DNA of 64,000 nt from Roseovarius sp. MMSF_3350 (GTDB taxonomy: Bacteria > Pseudomonadota > Alphaproteobacteria > Rhodobacterales > Rhodobacteraceae): assembly GCF_030733425.1 (NCBI RefSeq), contig NZ_JASHIZ010000003.1:216687-280686 (forward strand). The letters run 5' to 3'. Positions 20,243 through 28,359 of this stretch are shown piece after piece. A program made the translations under genes and the position numbers. The notes beneath the pieces were generated by a model that saw nothing but the letters and a program-made list of their open reading frames with translations, ran no database searches and was not told the origin of the DNA. The stretch's first letter is position 1; every line of letters begins with the position of its first letter.

Positions 20243-21781
20243 TTATCCGAAGTCGGCTGCGAACTCTTCGATGGCCGACTTGAGCTTGTCTTCGGCGTCG
20301 CCCTTGATCTTGGGATCCTCGTTGGTGATCCAGTCCAGAACGTCCTTGCGCTTGGTGCGCATGTGGTTCAGCAGCCCGTCCTCGAACCGGCCAACCTGGT
20401 CGACGCTGATCTTGTCGAGATAGCCATTCGTGCCGGCGTAGATCACGCAGACGATCTCGGCGTTGGTCAGGGGCGAGTATTGCGGCTGTTTCATCAACTC
20501 GGTCAGACGCTCACCACGGCTCAGCAGGCGCTGGGTCGAGGCATCGAGGTCCGAGCCGAACTGGGCAAAGGCCGCCATTTCGCGGTACTGCGCAAGGCTC
20601 AGCTTCACCGGGCCGGCAACCGACTTCATCGCGTTGGTCTGGGCCGAGGAGCCCACGCGGCTGACCGACAGGCCGGTGTTCACGGCCGGGCGGATGCCCT
20701 GGTAGAACAGCTCGGTTTCCAGGAAGATCTGGCCGTCGGTAATCGAGATCACGTTGGTCGGGATAAAGGCCGACACGTCGCCGCCTTGCGTTTCGATGAT
20801 CGGCAGCGCCGTCAGCGAGCCCGAGCCGTTCTCTTCGTTCAGCTTGGCCGACCGCTCCAGCAGACGGGAGTGCAGGTAGAAAACGTCACCCGGGTAGGCT
20901 TCGCGGCCCGGCGGGCGGCGCAGAAGCAGCGACATCTGGCGATAGGCCACGGCCTGTTTCGACAGGTCATCGTACACGATCAGCGCGTGACGGCCGTTGT
21001 CGCGGAAATGCTCCGCCATGGCGGTCGCCGAATAGGGCGCCAGGAACTGCATCGGCGCGGGGTCCGACGCGGTGGCGGCCACGACGATGGAATATTCCAT
21101 CGCGCCGGCTTCTTCCAGCTTCTTCACCAGCTGCGCCACGGTAGAGCGCTTCTGCCCCACGGCAACGTAGACGCAGTAGAGCTTCTTGCTCTCGTCGTCG
21201 CCGGCGGCGTCGTTATAGGATTTCTGGTTCAGCATCGTGTCCAGAGCCACGGCGGTCTTGCCGGTCTGCCGGTCGCCAATGATCAGCTCCCGCTGGCCAC
21301 GGCCGATCGGGATCATGGCGTCGACCGATTTCAGACCCGTTGCCATCGGCTCGTGCACCGATTTACGCGGGATGATGCCCGGCGCCTTGACGTCCGCGAC
21401 GCCACGAGCCGAAGCCTTGATCGGGCCCTTGCCGTCCAGCGGGTTGCCCAGGCCGTCCACGACCCGGCCCAGCAGTTCGTCACCGATGGGCACGTCCACG
21501 ATGGACTTGGTGCGCTTGACGGTGTCGCCTTCCTTGATGTCCCGGTCCGAGCCGAAGATCACGACGCCGACGTTGTCGGTCTCCAGGTTCAGCGCCATGC
21601 CCATGATGCTGCCGGGGAACTCCACCAGTTCACCGGCCTGCACGTTGTCGAGGCCGTGGACGCGGGCAATCCCGTCGCCGACTGACAGCACGCGACCCAC
21701 CTCGGCAACTTCGGCTTCCTGGCCGAAATTCTTGATCTGGTCCTTAAGGATCGCAGAAATCTCTGCAGCTTGGATACCCAT
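20243..21781 (-). CDS. atpA: ATP synthase F1 alpha subunit
   Basis: A 512-residue alpha subunit carrying the non-catalytic nucleotide site. Walker A is [14 protein letters not shown] near residue 170, and the alpha/beta signature is [17 protein letters not shown]. The N-terminus [16 protein letters not shown] is normal for the group. The atpH stop codon is directly adjacent to the atpA start, with no gap, so the two are likely coupled in translation. Confidence 0.98.
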   Translation of the reverse strand: MGIQAAEISAILKDQIKNFGQEAEVAEVGRVLSVGDGIARVHGLDNVQAGELVEFPGSIMGMALNLETDNVGVVIFGSDRDIKEGDTVKRTKSIVDVPIGDELLGRVVDGLGNPLDGKGPIKASARGVADVKAPGIIPRKSVHEPMATGLKSVDAMIPIGRGQRELIIGDRQTGKTAVALDTMLNQKSYNDAAGDDESKKLYCVYVAVGQKRSTVAQLVKKLEEAGAMEYSIVVAATASDPAPMQFLAPYSATAMAEHFRDNGRHALIVYDDLSKQAVAYRQMSLLLRRPPGREAYPGDVFYLHSRLLERSAKLNEENGSGSLTALPIIETQGGDVSAFIPTNVISITDGQIFLETELFYQGIRPAVNTGLSVSRVGSSAQTNAMKSVAGPVKLSLAQYREMAAFAQFGSDLDASTQRLLSRGERLTELMKQPQYSPLTNAEIVCVIYAGTNGYLDKISVDQVGRFEDGLLNHMRTKRKDVLDWITNEDPKIKGDAEDKLKSAIEEFAADFG

Positions 21782-22342
21782 TTATCCGACCTCTTTCATT
21801 GCATTCTGTAGGGAATTGAGGCGCGAGCGGATCGACGTGTCGATCATCTTCGAGCCCACCTTTACGACAAGACCGCCAATGAGGCTTTCATCGACGGTCG
21901 CATTGATCTTGACGTCTTTTCCGACGGTGCTCTTCAGCGTCTCGGCCAGCTTCTTCGATTGCGCGTCGGTCAGCTTGACGGCGCTGGTCACATCGGCGGT
22001 CACTTCGCCCTTGTGATCGGCAATGCGCTCGTTCAGCAGGCGGACCAATTGCGGCAGCACGAACAGGCGGCGCTTTTGCGCCATCAGCGCCAGGCCGTTC
22101 TTCAGTTCGGGGACAAGACCCATCTTCTCCGCAATGGCCGTGATGGCACGGCCCTGGTCCTCGCGACTGACGACCGGGCTGCTGATCAGGTCACGCAGAT
22201 CGGCACTGTCGTTCAGGGCGGCGGAAAGATCGGCAAGGTTCGTTTCAAGCTTGTCCAGCGAGTTTGCGTCTTTGGAAAGCTCGAAAATGGCAGTGGCATA
22301 GCGTTCGGCAATGCCGGAGGAGATCGAAGCTGGTTCGGACAC
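21782..22342 (-). CDS. atpH: ATP synthase F1 delta subunit
   Basis: A 186-residue delta subunit, the peripheral-stalk protein that ties F1 to subunit b. It has the six-helix N-terminal domain ([20 protein letters not shown]) and the C-terminal motif [21 protein letters not shown] place the start at the GTG of VSEPASISS because GGAAGG stands six bases before it. An upstream ATG in frame would add 16 basic residues not seen in the family. It is the first gene of the operon; the F0 genes are not in this window. Confidence 0.95.
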   Translation of the reverse strand: MSEPASISSGIAERYATAIFELSKDANSLDKLETNLADLSAALNDSADLRDLISSPVVSREDQGRAITAIAEKMGLVPELKNGLALMAQKRRLFVLPQLVRLLNERIADHKGEVTADVTSAVKLTDAQSKKLAETLKSTVGKDVKINATVDESLIGGLVVKVGSKMIDTSIRSRLNSLQNAMKEVG

Positions 22343-22751
22343 GTCCACCCTTCCGATAGTTTGACCCCGGCTCGACAAAAGACGGCGCAAAGGCCGTCTT
22401 TACCAGGGTGGTTAGAGACGATGAAACTCGCGAGACATCGATTTTCGTGGGCGGTTTAGCAGACCGTTCCGAACCTCGCAAGCTAGCAGAAAGGAGTTGT
22501 ATGCCGATGGATACCATTGTTTTTCAAAGGCTTACCCCGGATGCGACCGAATGCGCATTTTTATTGCGACAAAAATCGTAACTTTTCGTCGCTTTTTTGC
22601 GATTCCTTCGTGAACGGCGTGCCGAAAACTCCGGCAAGACTGGCCCTCGCAGGGCGCGCGTCGCGTTACCGCTATCACGCGCCAAGCGTGTTCTTCCGGC
22701 CTCGAAACACGCCGATTGCACGCCGGCCGGTCTGGTCCTAAGGAGCCTGCG
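22343..22751. other. intergenic promoter region between atpH and the VanZ-like gene
   Basis: About 409 bases between divergent genes. It is richer in A/T around 22517-22610 (CATTTTTATTGCGACAAAAATCG and a partly matching TTTTCGTCGC), which is probably the atp promoter area. A forward open frame at 22517-22741 lacks a ribosome-binding site and a sensible composition, and I do not call it. No RNA gene is evident. Confidence 0.5.
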
Positions 22752-23111
22752 ATGACCCGTCCCGCCTCTTCCCTTGTCCGGTACGCCCGCGCCCTGACCC
22801 TCCTTCTGGCGGTCGGCATCCTCGTGGTCATGCTCTGGCCGCACGACGCGGCGTCGGTACCGTTCACGCTGATCGACAAGGTGTTGCACTTTCTGGCCTT
22901 CGCGGCCCTGATCCTGCCCATGGCCTGCACCGAACCGCGCCGCGCCCTGCGTCTCGCCCCCGCCTGCATCGCCTTCGGCGCGGCGATCGAGATCATCCAG
23001 CCCGCCTTCGGGCGCGGCGCCGAGTGGCTGGATCTTCTCGCCGATGCGCTCGGCGTCGGGCTGGGACTTTGCGTAGGAATGCTGGTCCGCGCGGTCTTGC
23101 GGCGTAGCTAG
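22752..23111 (+). CDS. VanZ-like family membrane protein
   Basis: A 119-residue protein with about four hydrophobic segments. It contains DKVLHFLAFAALILPMA and the later EIIQPAFGRGAEWLDLLADALGVGLG, which is the VanZ-like pattern (His in the DKxxHFxxF motif and the GR.xxxxDxxxNxxG-type end). The role of chromosomal VanZ-like proteins is not settled; VanZ itself gives low-level teicoplanin resistance. The start has AAGGAG nine bases upstream. Its TAG stop is in the CTAG shared with the convergent methyltransferase gene. Confidence 0.82.
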   Translation: MTRPASSLVRYARALTLLLAVGILVVMLWPHDAASVPFTLIDKVLHFLAFAALILPMACTEPRRALRLAPACIAFGAAIEIIQPAFGRGAEWLDLLADALGVGLGLCVGMLVRAVLRRS

Positions 23112-23860
23112 ACCGGCTTGGCCTGCGGATCCGGCTTTGGCCGCAGAACGCCCAGCGGGCTGCGCACCGTGTCCCGGATGGCCGAGCCGCGATCGGTGGG
23201 CGCGTGCACCCGCTTGGTGGCCTGCACGATCAGCACGCCGCCTTTCAGCACCACCGACAGCTTGCCGCCCATATTCTCCCACATGCCCGCCGTCTTGCGC
23301 CAGAATTTGCGGTGCGACGGCGGCTGGTAGAGCGCGGTCACGTGCCGCTCGGGCAGAAAATTACGGGTCTTCAGCTGCGACTCCAGCTGGCTCTGGCTGT
23401 AGGGGCGCCCGTACCCGAATGGCGTGCGGTCGCTGCGCGACCACAGCCCCGCCCGGTTCGGCACCACAAACAGCGCCGAGCCCCCCGGCCCCAGCACCCG
23501 CCAGCACTCCTCCAGCAATTCGCCGGGCCGCTCGCATGTCTCCAGCCCATGCACCAGCATCAGCTTGTCGACACGCCCCGTCTCCAGCGGCCACAGGGTT
23601 TCTTCGCACAGAACGCTGATATTGGGTTTGTCCGACGGCCAGCGGATCACCCCCTGCGGCGCCGGCATCAGCGCGATCACCCGGCGGCTGTCCTTCAGGT
23701 AGGGCCGAAGGAACGGCACGGCAAAGCCATAGCCCGCCACCGTCTGACCCTTCGCCTCGGGCCAAAGCGCCCTGATCTCGGCGCCCACGGTTTTCTGCAC
23801 CGCGCGCCCCAGCGGGTTGCGGTAATAGAAATTCCTCAGGTCCTGCACGTCCAGATGCAT
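23108..23860 (-). CDS. class I SAM-dependent methyltransferase
   Basis: A 250-residue protein with a divergent methyltransferase fold: GQTVAGYGFAVPFLRP in place of the usual glycine-rich motif I, RVIALMPAPQGVIRWP (acidic residue of motif I-post absent by eye), DKLMLVHGLETCERPGELLEECWRVL and GGSALFVVPNRAG. Methyltransf_11-like proteins of this sort are conserved next to gloB in Rhodobacteraceae. The substrate is unknown, and loss of a canonical GxGxG might mean altered cofactor binding. It is divergent from gloB, with 64 bases between them. Confidence 0.8.
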   Translation of the reverse strand: MHLDVQDLRNFYYRNPLGRAVQKTVGAEIRALWPEAKGQTVAGYGFAVPFLRPYLKDSRRVIALMPAPQGVIRWPSDKPNISVLCEETLWPLETGRVDKLMLVHGLETCERPGELLEECWRVLGPGGSALFVVPNRAGLWSRSDRTPFGYGRPYSQSQLESQLKTRNFLPERHVTALYQPPSHRKFWRKTAGMWENMGGKLSVVLKGGVLIVQATKRVHAPTDRGSAIRDTVRSPLGVLRPKPDPQAKPV

Positions 23861-23924
23861 TGCAGCCCGCGCCTCGATCCGTCACTCTCGGGGCAAACAT
23901 AACCACGAATTCAAGGATCGACCA

Positions 23925-24692
23925 ATGACATTGCAGATCGAAACCGTCCCGTGCCTTTCGGACAACTACGCCTTTCTCGCCCACGACCCTGAGACCGGCG
24001 AGACCGCCGTGGTGGACGTTCCCGAGGCCGCGCCGATCCTCAAGGCTTTGGCAGACAAGGGCTGGAACGCCACGCATGTGCTCATCACCCACCATCACGC
24101 CGACCACGTGCAGGGGCTGGATGAGCTTCTGGCCAAGCATGACGCAAAGGTCGTGGGCCACGCCGCCGACGCCTCCCGGCTGCCAAAGCTCGACATCGCG
24201 CTTCAGGACGGCGACACCATCAACATCGGCTCGGACACCGGCACCGTCATGGACGTGTCGGGCCACACCATCGGACACATCGCCTTTCACTTTCCGGACA
24301 GCAAGGTGGCCTTCACCGCCGACAGCCTGATGGCCCTGGGTTGTGGCCGCGTCTTCGAGGGAACCATGCCCCAGATGTGGCACAGCCTGTCTAAACTCGC
24401 CGCCCTGCCGCCCGACACGACCATCTGCTCCGGCCATGAATACACCGCCGCCAACGGGCGTTTTGCGGTCACTATTGATCCCGACAATCCGGCGCTTATA
24501 TCAAGGGTCAAGGCGGTCGAAGCCGCCCGCGATCAAGGGAAACCGACCGTTCCCTCGACCCTGTCCGAAGAATTGGCCACCAACCCGTTCCTGCGTGCCT
24601 CCGATCCCGCCGTGCAGGCGAATCTCGGCATGACGGGCGCCGACGCCGCCGACGTGTTCGCCGAAATCCGCACCCGGAAGGACAATTTCTAG
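23925..24692 (+). CDS. gloB: hydroxyacylglutathione hydrolase (glyoxalase II)
   Basis: A 255-residue metallo-beta-lactamase fold enzyme that hydrolyses S-lactoylglutathione to D-lactate and glutathione, the second step of methylglyoxal detoxification. The metal motif THHHADH lies near residues 54-60, followed by GHTIGHIAFHF, FTADSLMALGCGRVFEG and GHEYTAANGRF. Length and motif order agree with GloB. The ribosome-binding site is weak (AAGGATCGACC). A hairpin CAAAAGCGGCTTTTG lies at 24736-24750 after the stop. Confidence 0.95.
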   Translation: MTLQIETVPCLSDNYAFLAHDPETGETAVVDVPEAAPILKALADKGWNATHVLITHHHADHVQGLDELLAKHDAKVVGHAADASRLPKLDIALQDGDTINIGSDTGTVMDVSGHTIGHIAFHFPDSKVAFTADSLMALGCGRVFEGTMPQMWHSLSKLAALPPDTTICSGHEYTAANGRFAVTIDPDNPALISRVKAVEAARDQGKPTVPSTLSEELATNPFLRASDPAVQANLGMTGADAADVFAEIRTRKDNF

Positions 24693-24881
24693 GCACGCCC
24701 GGCTGGGCTTGCCAAATTGTCACGGGGACGGCCTGCAAAAGCGGCTTTTGTAAGATCGGACAGGGAAAAGTGAACGGGTTTTGGAAAAAAGTCCTTGAAG
24801 GCTGGCCTGTATCGACCAAACTTTAATCATATAAGGCGAAGGTCGCGGGACCGGCCCTAGCCCAAGCAGAGGGAGCACACC

Positions 24882-27215
24882 GTGCCGTCATTCTCTAACA
24901 CGCTGGAACAGGCAATCCACGCTGCACTGGCCCTGGCCAATGCGCGCCAACACGAATTCGCCACGCTGGAACATCTCCTGCTGGCCCTGATCGATGAACC
25001 CGACGCCGCCCGCGTGATGAAGGCATGCAGCGTCGAAACCGAAGACCTGCGCACCACGCTGGTGGAATTCATCGACGATGACCTGTCCAATCTCGTCACC
25101 GACATCGAAGGCTCCGAGGCGGTGCCCACCGCCGCCTTCCAGCGCGTGATCCAGCGCGCCGCCATCCACGTGCAGTCGTCTGGCCGCACCGAGGTGACGG
25201 GCGCCAACGTCCTCGTCGCCATCTTCGCCGAGCGCGAGTCGAACGCCGCCTACTTCCTGCAGGAGCAGGACATGACCCGTTACGACGCGGTCAACTTCAT
25301 CGCCCATGGCGTGGCCAAGGACCCGGCCTTTGGCGAATCCCGGCCCGTGCAGGGTGTGGGCGAAGAAGAGGCCGAACAGACCAAGTCCTCGTCCGAGGGC
25401 GAGCAGGTTGAGAACGGCGAATCCGCCCTGGCCAAGTACTGCGTCGACCTCAACGAGAAATCCCGGCGGGGCGACGTCGATCCCCTGATCGGTCGCGACA
25501 GCGAGGTCGAGCGCTGCATCCAGGTGCTCTGCCGCCGGCGCAAGAACAACCCGCTCCTGGTGGGCGATCCCGGCGTCGGCAAGACCGCCATCGCCGAAGG
25601 CCTCGCGCACAAGATCGTGGGCGGGCAGACGCCCAAGGTCCTGTCGAAAACGACCATTTTCTCGCTCGACATGGGCGCGCTGCTGGCCGGCACGCGCTAT
25701 CGCGGCGATTTCGAGGAACGGCTCAAGGCCGTCGTGACCGAGCTCGAGGAGCATCCCGACGCGGTGCTCTTCATCGACGAGATTCACACCGTCATCGGCG
25801 CCGGCGCCACTTCGGGCGGCGCGATGGACGCCTCCAACCTGCTGAAGCCCGCGCTTCAGGGCGGCAAGCTGCGCTGCATGGGCTCCACCACGTTCAAGGA
25901 GTTCCGCCAGCATTTCGAAAAGGACCGCGCCCTTTCCCGCCGGTTCCAGAAAATCGACGTGGTCGAGCCCACGGTCGATGACGCGATCAAGATCCTCAAG
26001 GGCCTCAAGCCCTATTTCGAGGAGCATCACAGCGTGAAATACACCGCCGAGGCCATACGTACTGCGGTGGACCTTTCGGCGCGCTACATCAACGACCGCA
26101 AGCTGCCCGACAAGGCCATCGACGTGATCGACGAGGCCGGCGCCGCACAGCATCTCGTCGCCGCCTCCAAGCGGCGCAAGTCCATCGGTCCCAAGGAGAT
26201 CGAGAATGTCGTGGCCAAGATCGCCCGCATTCCTCCGAAAAACGTCTCCAAGGACGATGCCGAGGTGCTCAAGGATCTCGAAGGCTCGCTCAAGCGCGTC
26301 GTCTTCGGCCAGGACACCGCGATCGAGGCGCTGTCGGCAGCGATCAAGCTGGCGCGCGCCGGCCTGCGCGAACCCGAAAAGCCCATCGGCAACTACCTCT
26401 TCGCCGGCCCCACCGGCGTCGGCAAGACCGAGGTGGCGAAACAGCTTGCCGATACGCTGGGCGTGGAACTGCTGCGCTTCGACATGTCCGAGTACATGGA
26501 GAAACACGCGGTCTCGCGCCTGATCGGTGCGCCTCCGGGCTATGTCGGCTTCGACCAGGGCGGCCTGCTGACCGACGGCGTCGATCAGCATCCGCATTGC
26601 GTCCTGCTGCTCGACGAGATCGAAAAGGCGCATCCGGACGTGTTCAACATCCTGTTGCAGGTGATGGACCACGGCAACCTGACCGACCATAACGGCCGCA
26701 CTGTGAACTTCCGCAACGTGGTCCTGATCATGACCTCGAACGCCGGCGCCACCGAGCTTGCCAAGGCCGCCATCGGCTTTGGCCGCGACCGCCGCGAGGG
26801 CGAGGACACAGCCGCCATTGAACGCACCTTCACGCCGGAATTCCGCAACCGGCTGGATGCGGTCATCTCCTTCGGCCCGCTGCCGAAAGAGGTCATCCTG
26901 CAAGTGGTCGAGAAGTTCGTGCTGCAACTCGAAGCGCAGCTGATGGACCGCAACGTGACCATCGAGCTGACCAAGCCCGCCGCCGAATGGTTGGCCGACA
27001 GGGGCTACGACGACAAGATGGGCGCGCGCCCCCTGGGCCGCGTGATCCAGGAACACATCAAGAAGCCGCTGGCCGAAGAATTGCTCTTTGGCAAGCTCGC
27101 CAAGGGCGGCGTCGTCAAGGTCGGGGTCAAGGACGGCCAGATCGATTTGCGCATCGAGGGCCCGGAACATCCGCGCCTGTCGGGAAAAAAGCCGCCTCTT
27201 CTCACGGCAGAGTGA
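24882..27215 (+). CDS. clpA: ATP-dependent Clp protease ATP-binding subunit ClpA
   Basis: A 777-residue Hsp100 unfoldase that feeds substrates to ClpP. The N-terminal Clp_N repeats (1-145) carry AALALANARQHEFATLEHLL. The first AAA+ domain has Walker A GDPGVGKTAIAEGL and Walker B VLFIDEIHTVIGAG. The second has GPTGVGKTEVAKQL and VLLLDEIEKAHPDVFN. The IGF tripeptide in AKAAIGFGRDRR fits the ClpP-docking loop. It starts at a GTG with AGAGGGAG upstream. clpS, often just before clpA, is not present here: the preceding 189 bases hold no gene. A strong terminator follows. Confidence 0.97.
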   Translation: MPSFSNTLEQAIHAALALANARQHEFATLEHLLLALIDEPDAARVMKACSVETEDLRTTLVEFIDDDLSNLVTDIEGSEAVPTAAFQRVIQRAAIHVQSSGRTEVTGANVLVAIFAERESNAAYFLQEQDMTRYDAVNFIAHGVAKDPAFGESRPVQGVGEEEAEQTKSSSEGEQVENGESALAKYCVDLNEKSRRGDVDPLIGRDSEVERCIQVLCRRRKNNPLLVGDPGVGKTAIAEGLAHKIVGGQTPKVLSKTTIFSLDMGALLAGTRYRGDFEERLKAVVTELEEHPDAVLFIDEIHTVIGAGATSGGAMDASNLLKPALQGGKLRCMGSTTFKEFRQHFEKDRALSRRFQKIDVVEPTVDDAIKILKGLKPYFEEHHSVKYTAEAIRTAVDLSARYINDRKLPDKAIDVIDEAGAAQHLVAASKRRKSIGPKEIENVVAKIARIPPKNVSKDDAEVLKDLEGSLKRVVFGQDTAIEALSAAIKLARAGLREPEKPIGNYLFAGPTGVGKTEVAKQLADTLGVELLRFDMSEYMEKHAVSRLIGAPPGYVGFDQGGLLTDGVDQHPHCVLLLDEIEKAHPDVFNILLQVMDHGNLTDHNGRTVNFRNVVLIMTSNAGATELAKAAIGFGRDRREGEDTAAIERTFTPEFRNRLDAVISFGPLPKEVILQVVEKFVLQLEAQLMDRNVTIELTKPAAEWLADRGYDDKMGARPLGRVIQEHIKKPLAEELLFGKLAKGGVVKVGVKDGQIDLRIEGPEHPRLSGKKPPLLTAE

Positions 27216-27245
27216 CAGGGGCGCAGACTTTGCGGTAAGCTATGA

Positions 27246-27275
27246 CACGGGCGGCATCTCATGCCGCCCGTTTTA
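27246..27275 (+). terminator. Rho-independent terminator of clpA
   Basis: Perfect 11-bp arms ACGGGCGGCAT (27247-27257) and ATGCCGCCCGT (27261-27271), with a three-base loop and a T-run (TTTT at 27271-27274). The ATG at 27261 lies inside this stem and so is not a plausible start for the next gene. Confidence 0.88.
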
Positions 27276-27305
27276 GCGTCCGCCCCCAGCTTTCGAGGTT
27301 TCCCC

Positions 27306-28289
27306 TTGCCAACCGTCGATCATGCCGCACTGACCGCCGCCCTCATTCTGCTGGCCGCTCCCGCCTTGGCAGAGCCGCCGACCCTCGCGCTGCCCATCGA
27401 CTGCGCCCTGGGCCAAACCTGCTATATCGAGGATTACGTCGACCTTGACCCCGGCCAGGGACAATTCGATTTCATGTGCGGCCTCAAAAGCCGAGATGAC
27501 CATCGCGGCACCGACTTTCACCTGATGTCATTCGAGGCGATGGAGACGGGCGTGAACGTGCTCGCCGCCGCGCCTGGCCGCGTCGCGGCCTCCCGCGACG
27601 GGATGGAGGACATCGCATTCACCCCGGAAACCAGCGACCGTGTAGCAGGGCAGGAATGCGGAAACGGCGCGCGCATCGACCATGGCGATGGCTGGCAGAC
27701 CCTCTATTGCCACCTCAAGAAAGGCTCGATCGTCGTACAGGAAGGCCAACAGGTCGAGACCGGAACGCCCCTGGGCGAGATCGGTCTCAGTGGCATGACC
27801 AACGCACCGCATCTGCACCTGACCGTTCTGAAGGATGGCGAGGTCATCGATCCCTTCCTGCCCGAGGCCGAACCCGGCACCTGCGGCACCGCCACCGGCC
27901 CGGGACTGTGGGAAACCGCCCTGCCCTATCACCGCGCGGGCCTCTTCACCGCAGCCTTTTCCACCGCCGTACCCGAGTTCGACGCCGTGAAATCCGGCGA
28001 TGCCCGCGTGACCGAGACCACCTTCGACACGCCTTTGGTGCTCTACGGTTACGTCTTCTATGCCCAGCCCGGCGACACCATGCGCATCACCGCCTCGGGC
28101 CCCGAGGGCGAGATCTTCTATCATTCCGAGACGCTCGAGGCGCCGCAGGCGCAGCTCTTCCGCGCCTATGGCCGCCGTGCGCCCGAAGGCGGCTGGCCCC
28201 CCGGCGCCTATCGCGGCTACGTGACTTTGGAACGGGACGGCCAGGTGCTGGCCAACCGCCACGCCGACATCATAGTGCTGGCAGAATAG
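27306..28289 (+). CDS. exported M23-family peptidase-like protein
   Basis: A protein of about 327 residues with a signal peptide (HAALTAALILLAAPALA, cleaved before EPP). Residues of the LytM/M23 fold are visible: DDHRGTDFHL (HxxxD metal ligands), GNGARIDHGDGWQTLYCHL and MTNAPHLHLTV (HxH). It would cut peptide cross-links of peptidoglycan in the periplasm. I choose the TTG at 27306, which has GAGG seven bases upstream, because the ATG at 27261 is inside the clpA terminator stem. An extra C-terminal domain (about 210-327) of unknown function follows the peptidase part. Confidence 0.8.
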   Translation: MPTVDHAALTAALILLAAPALAEPPTLALPIDCALGQTCYIEDYVDLDPGQGQFDFMCGLKSRDDHRGTDFHLMSFEAMETGVNVLAAAPGRVAASRDGMEDIAFTPETSDRVAGQECGNGARIDHGDGWQTLYCHLKKGSIVVQEGQQVETGTPLGEIGLSGMTNAPHLHLTVLKDGEVIDPFLPEAEPGTCGTATGPGLWETALPYHRAGLFTAAFSTAVPEFDAVKSGDARVTETTFDTPLVLYGYVFYAQPGDTMRITASGPEGEIFYHSETLEAPQAQLFRAYGRRAPEGGWPPGAYRGYVTLERDGQVLANRHADIIVLAE

Positions 28290-28359
28290 CGAGACGCCCC
28301 AAAGGCAGCCGGTCGGCAGCAACGCCGCCACGCCCGCCGGGTATCGCGCACCCGCCCGC

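Noticed and set aside
20363..21685. 440-codon plus-strand frame opposite atpA
   Set aside because: Antisense mirror of atpA; His/Arg-rich without motifs.
22517..22741. Plus-strand frame upstream of the VanZ-like gene
   Set aside because: No ribosome-binding site, and it covers the likely atp promoter region; residues are unlike a real protein.
24794..24835. RpoH promoter for clpA
   Set aside because: CTTGAAG is present, but no CCCCATNT-like -10 lies at the right distance.
24888..27170. 760-codon open frame on the minus strand opposite clpA
   Set aside because: It is a mirror of clpA in GC-rich sequence with composition rich in Gly, His, Val, Leu and no family motif. clpA on the plus strand has all its motifs.
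27261..27305. ATG at 27261 as start of the M23-like gene
   Set aside because: It lies in the second arm of the clpA terminator and has no ribosome-binding site; the TTG at 27306 has GAGG upstream and gives a normal signal peptide.
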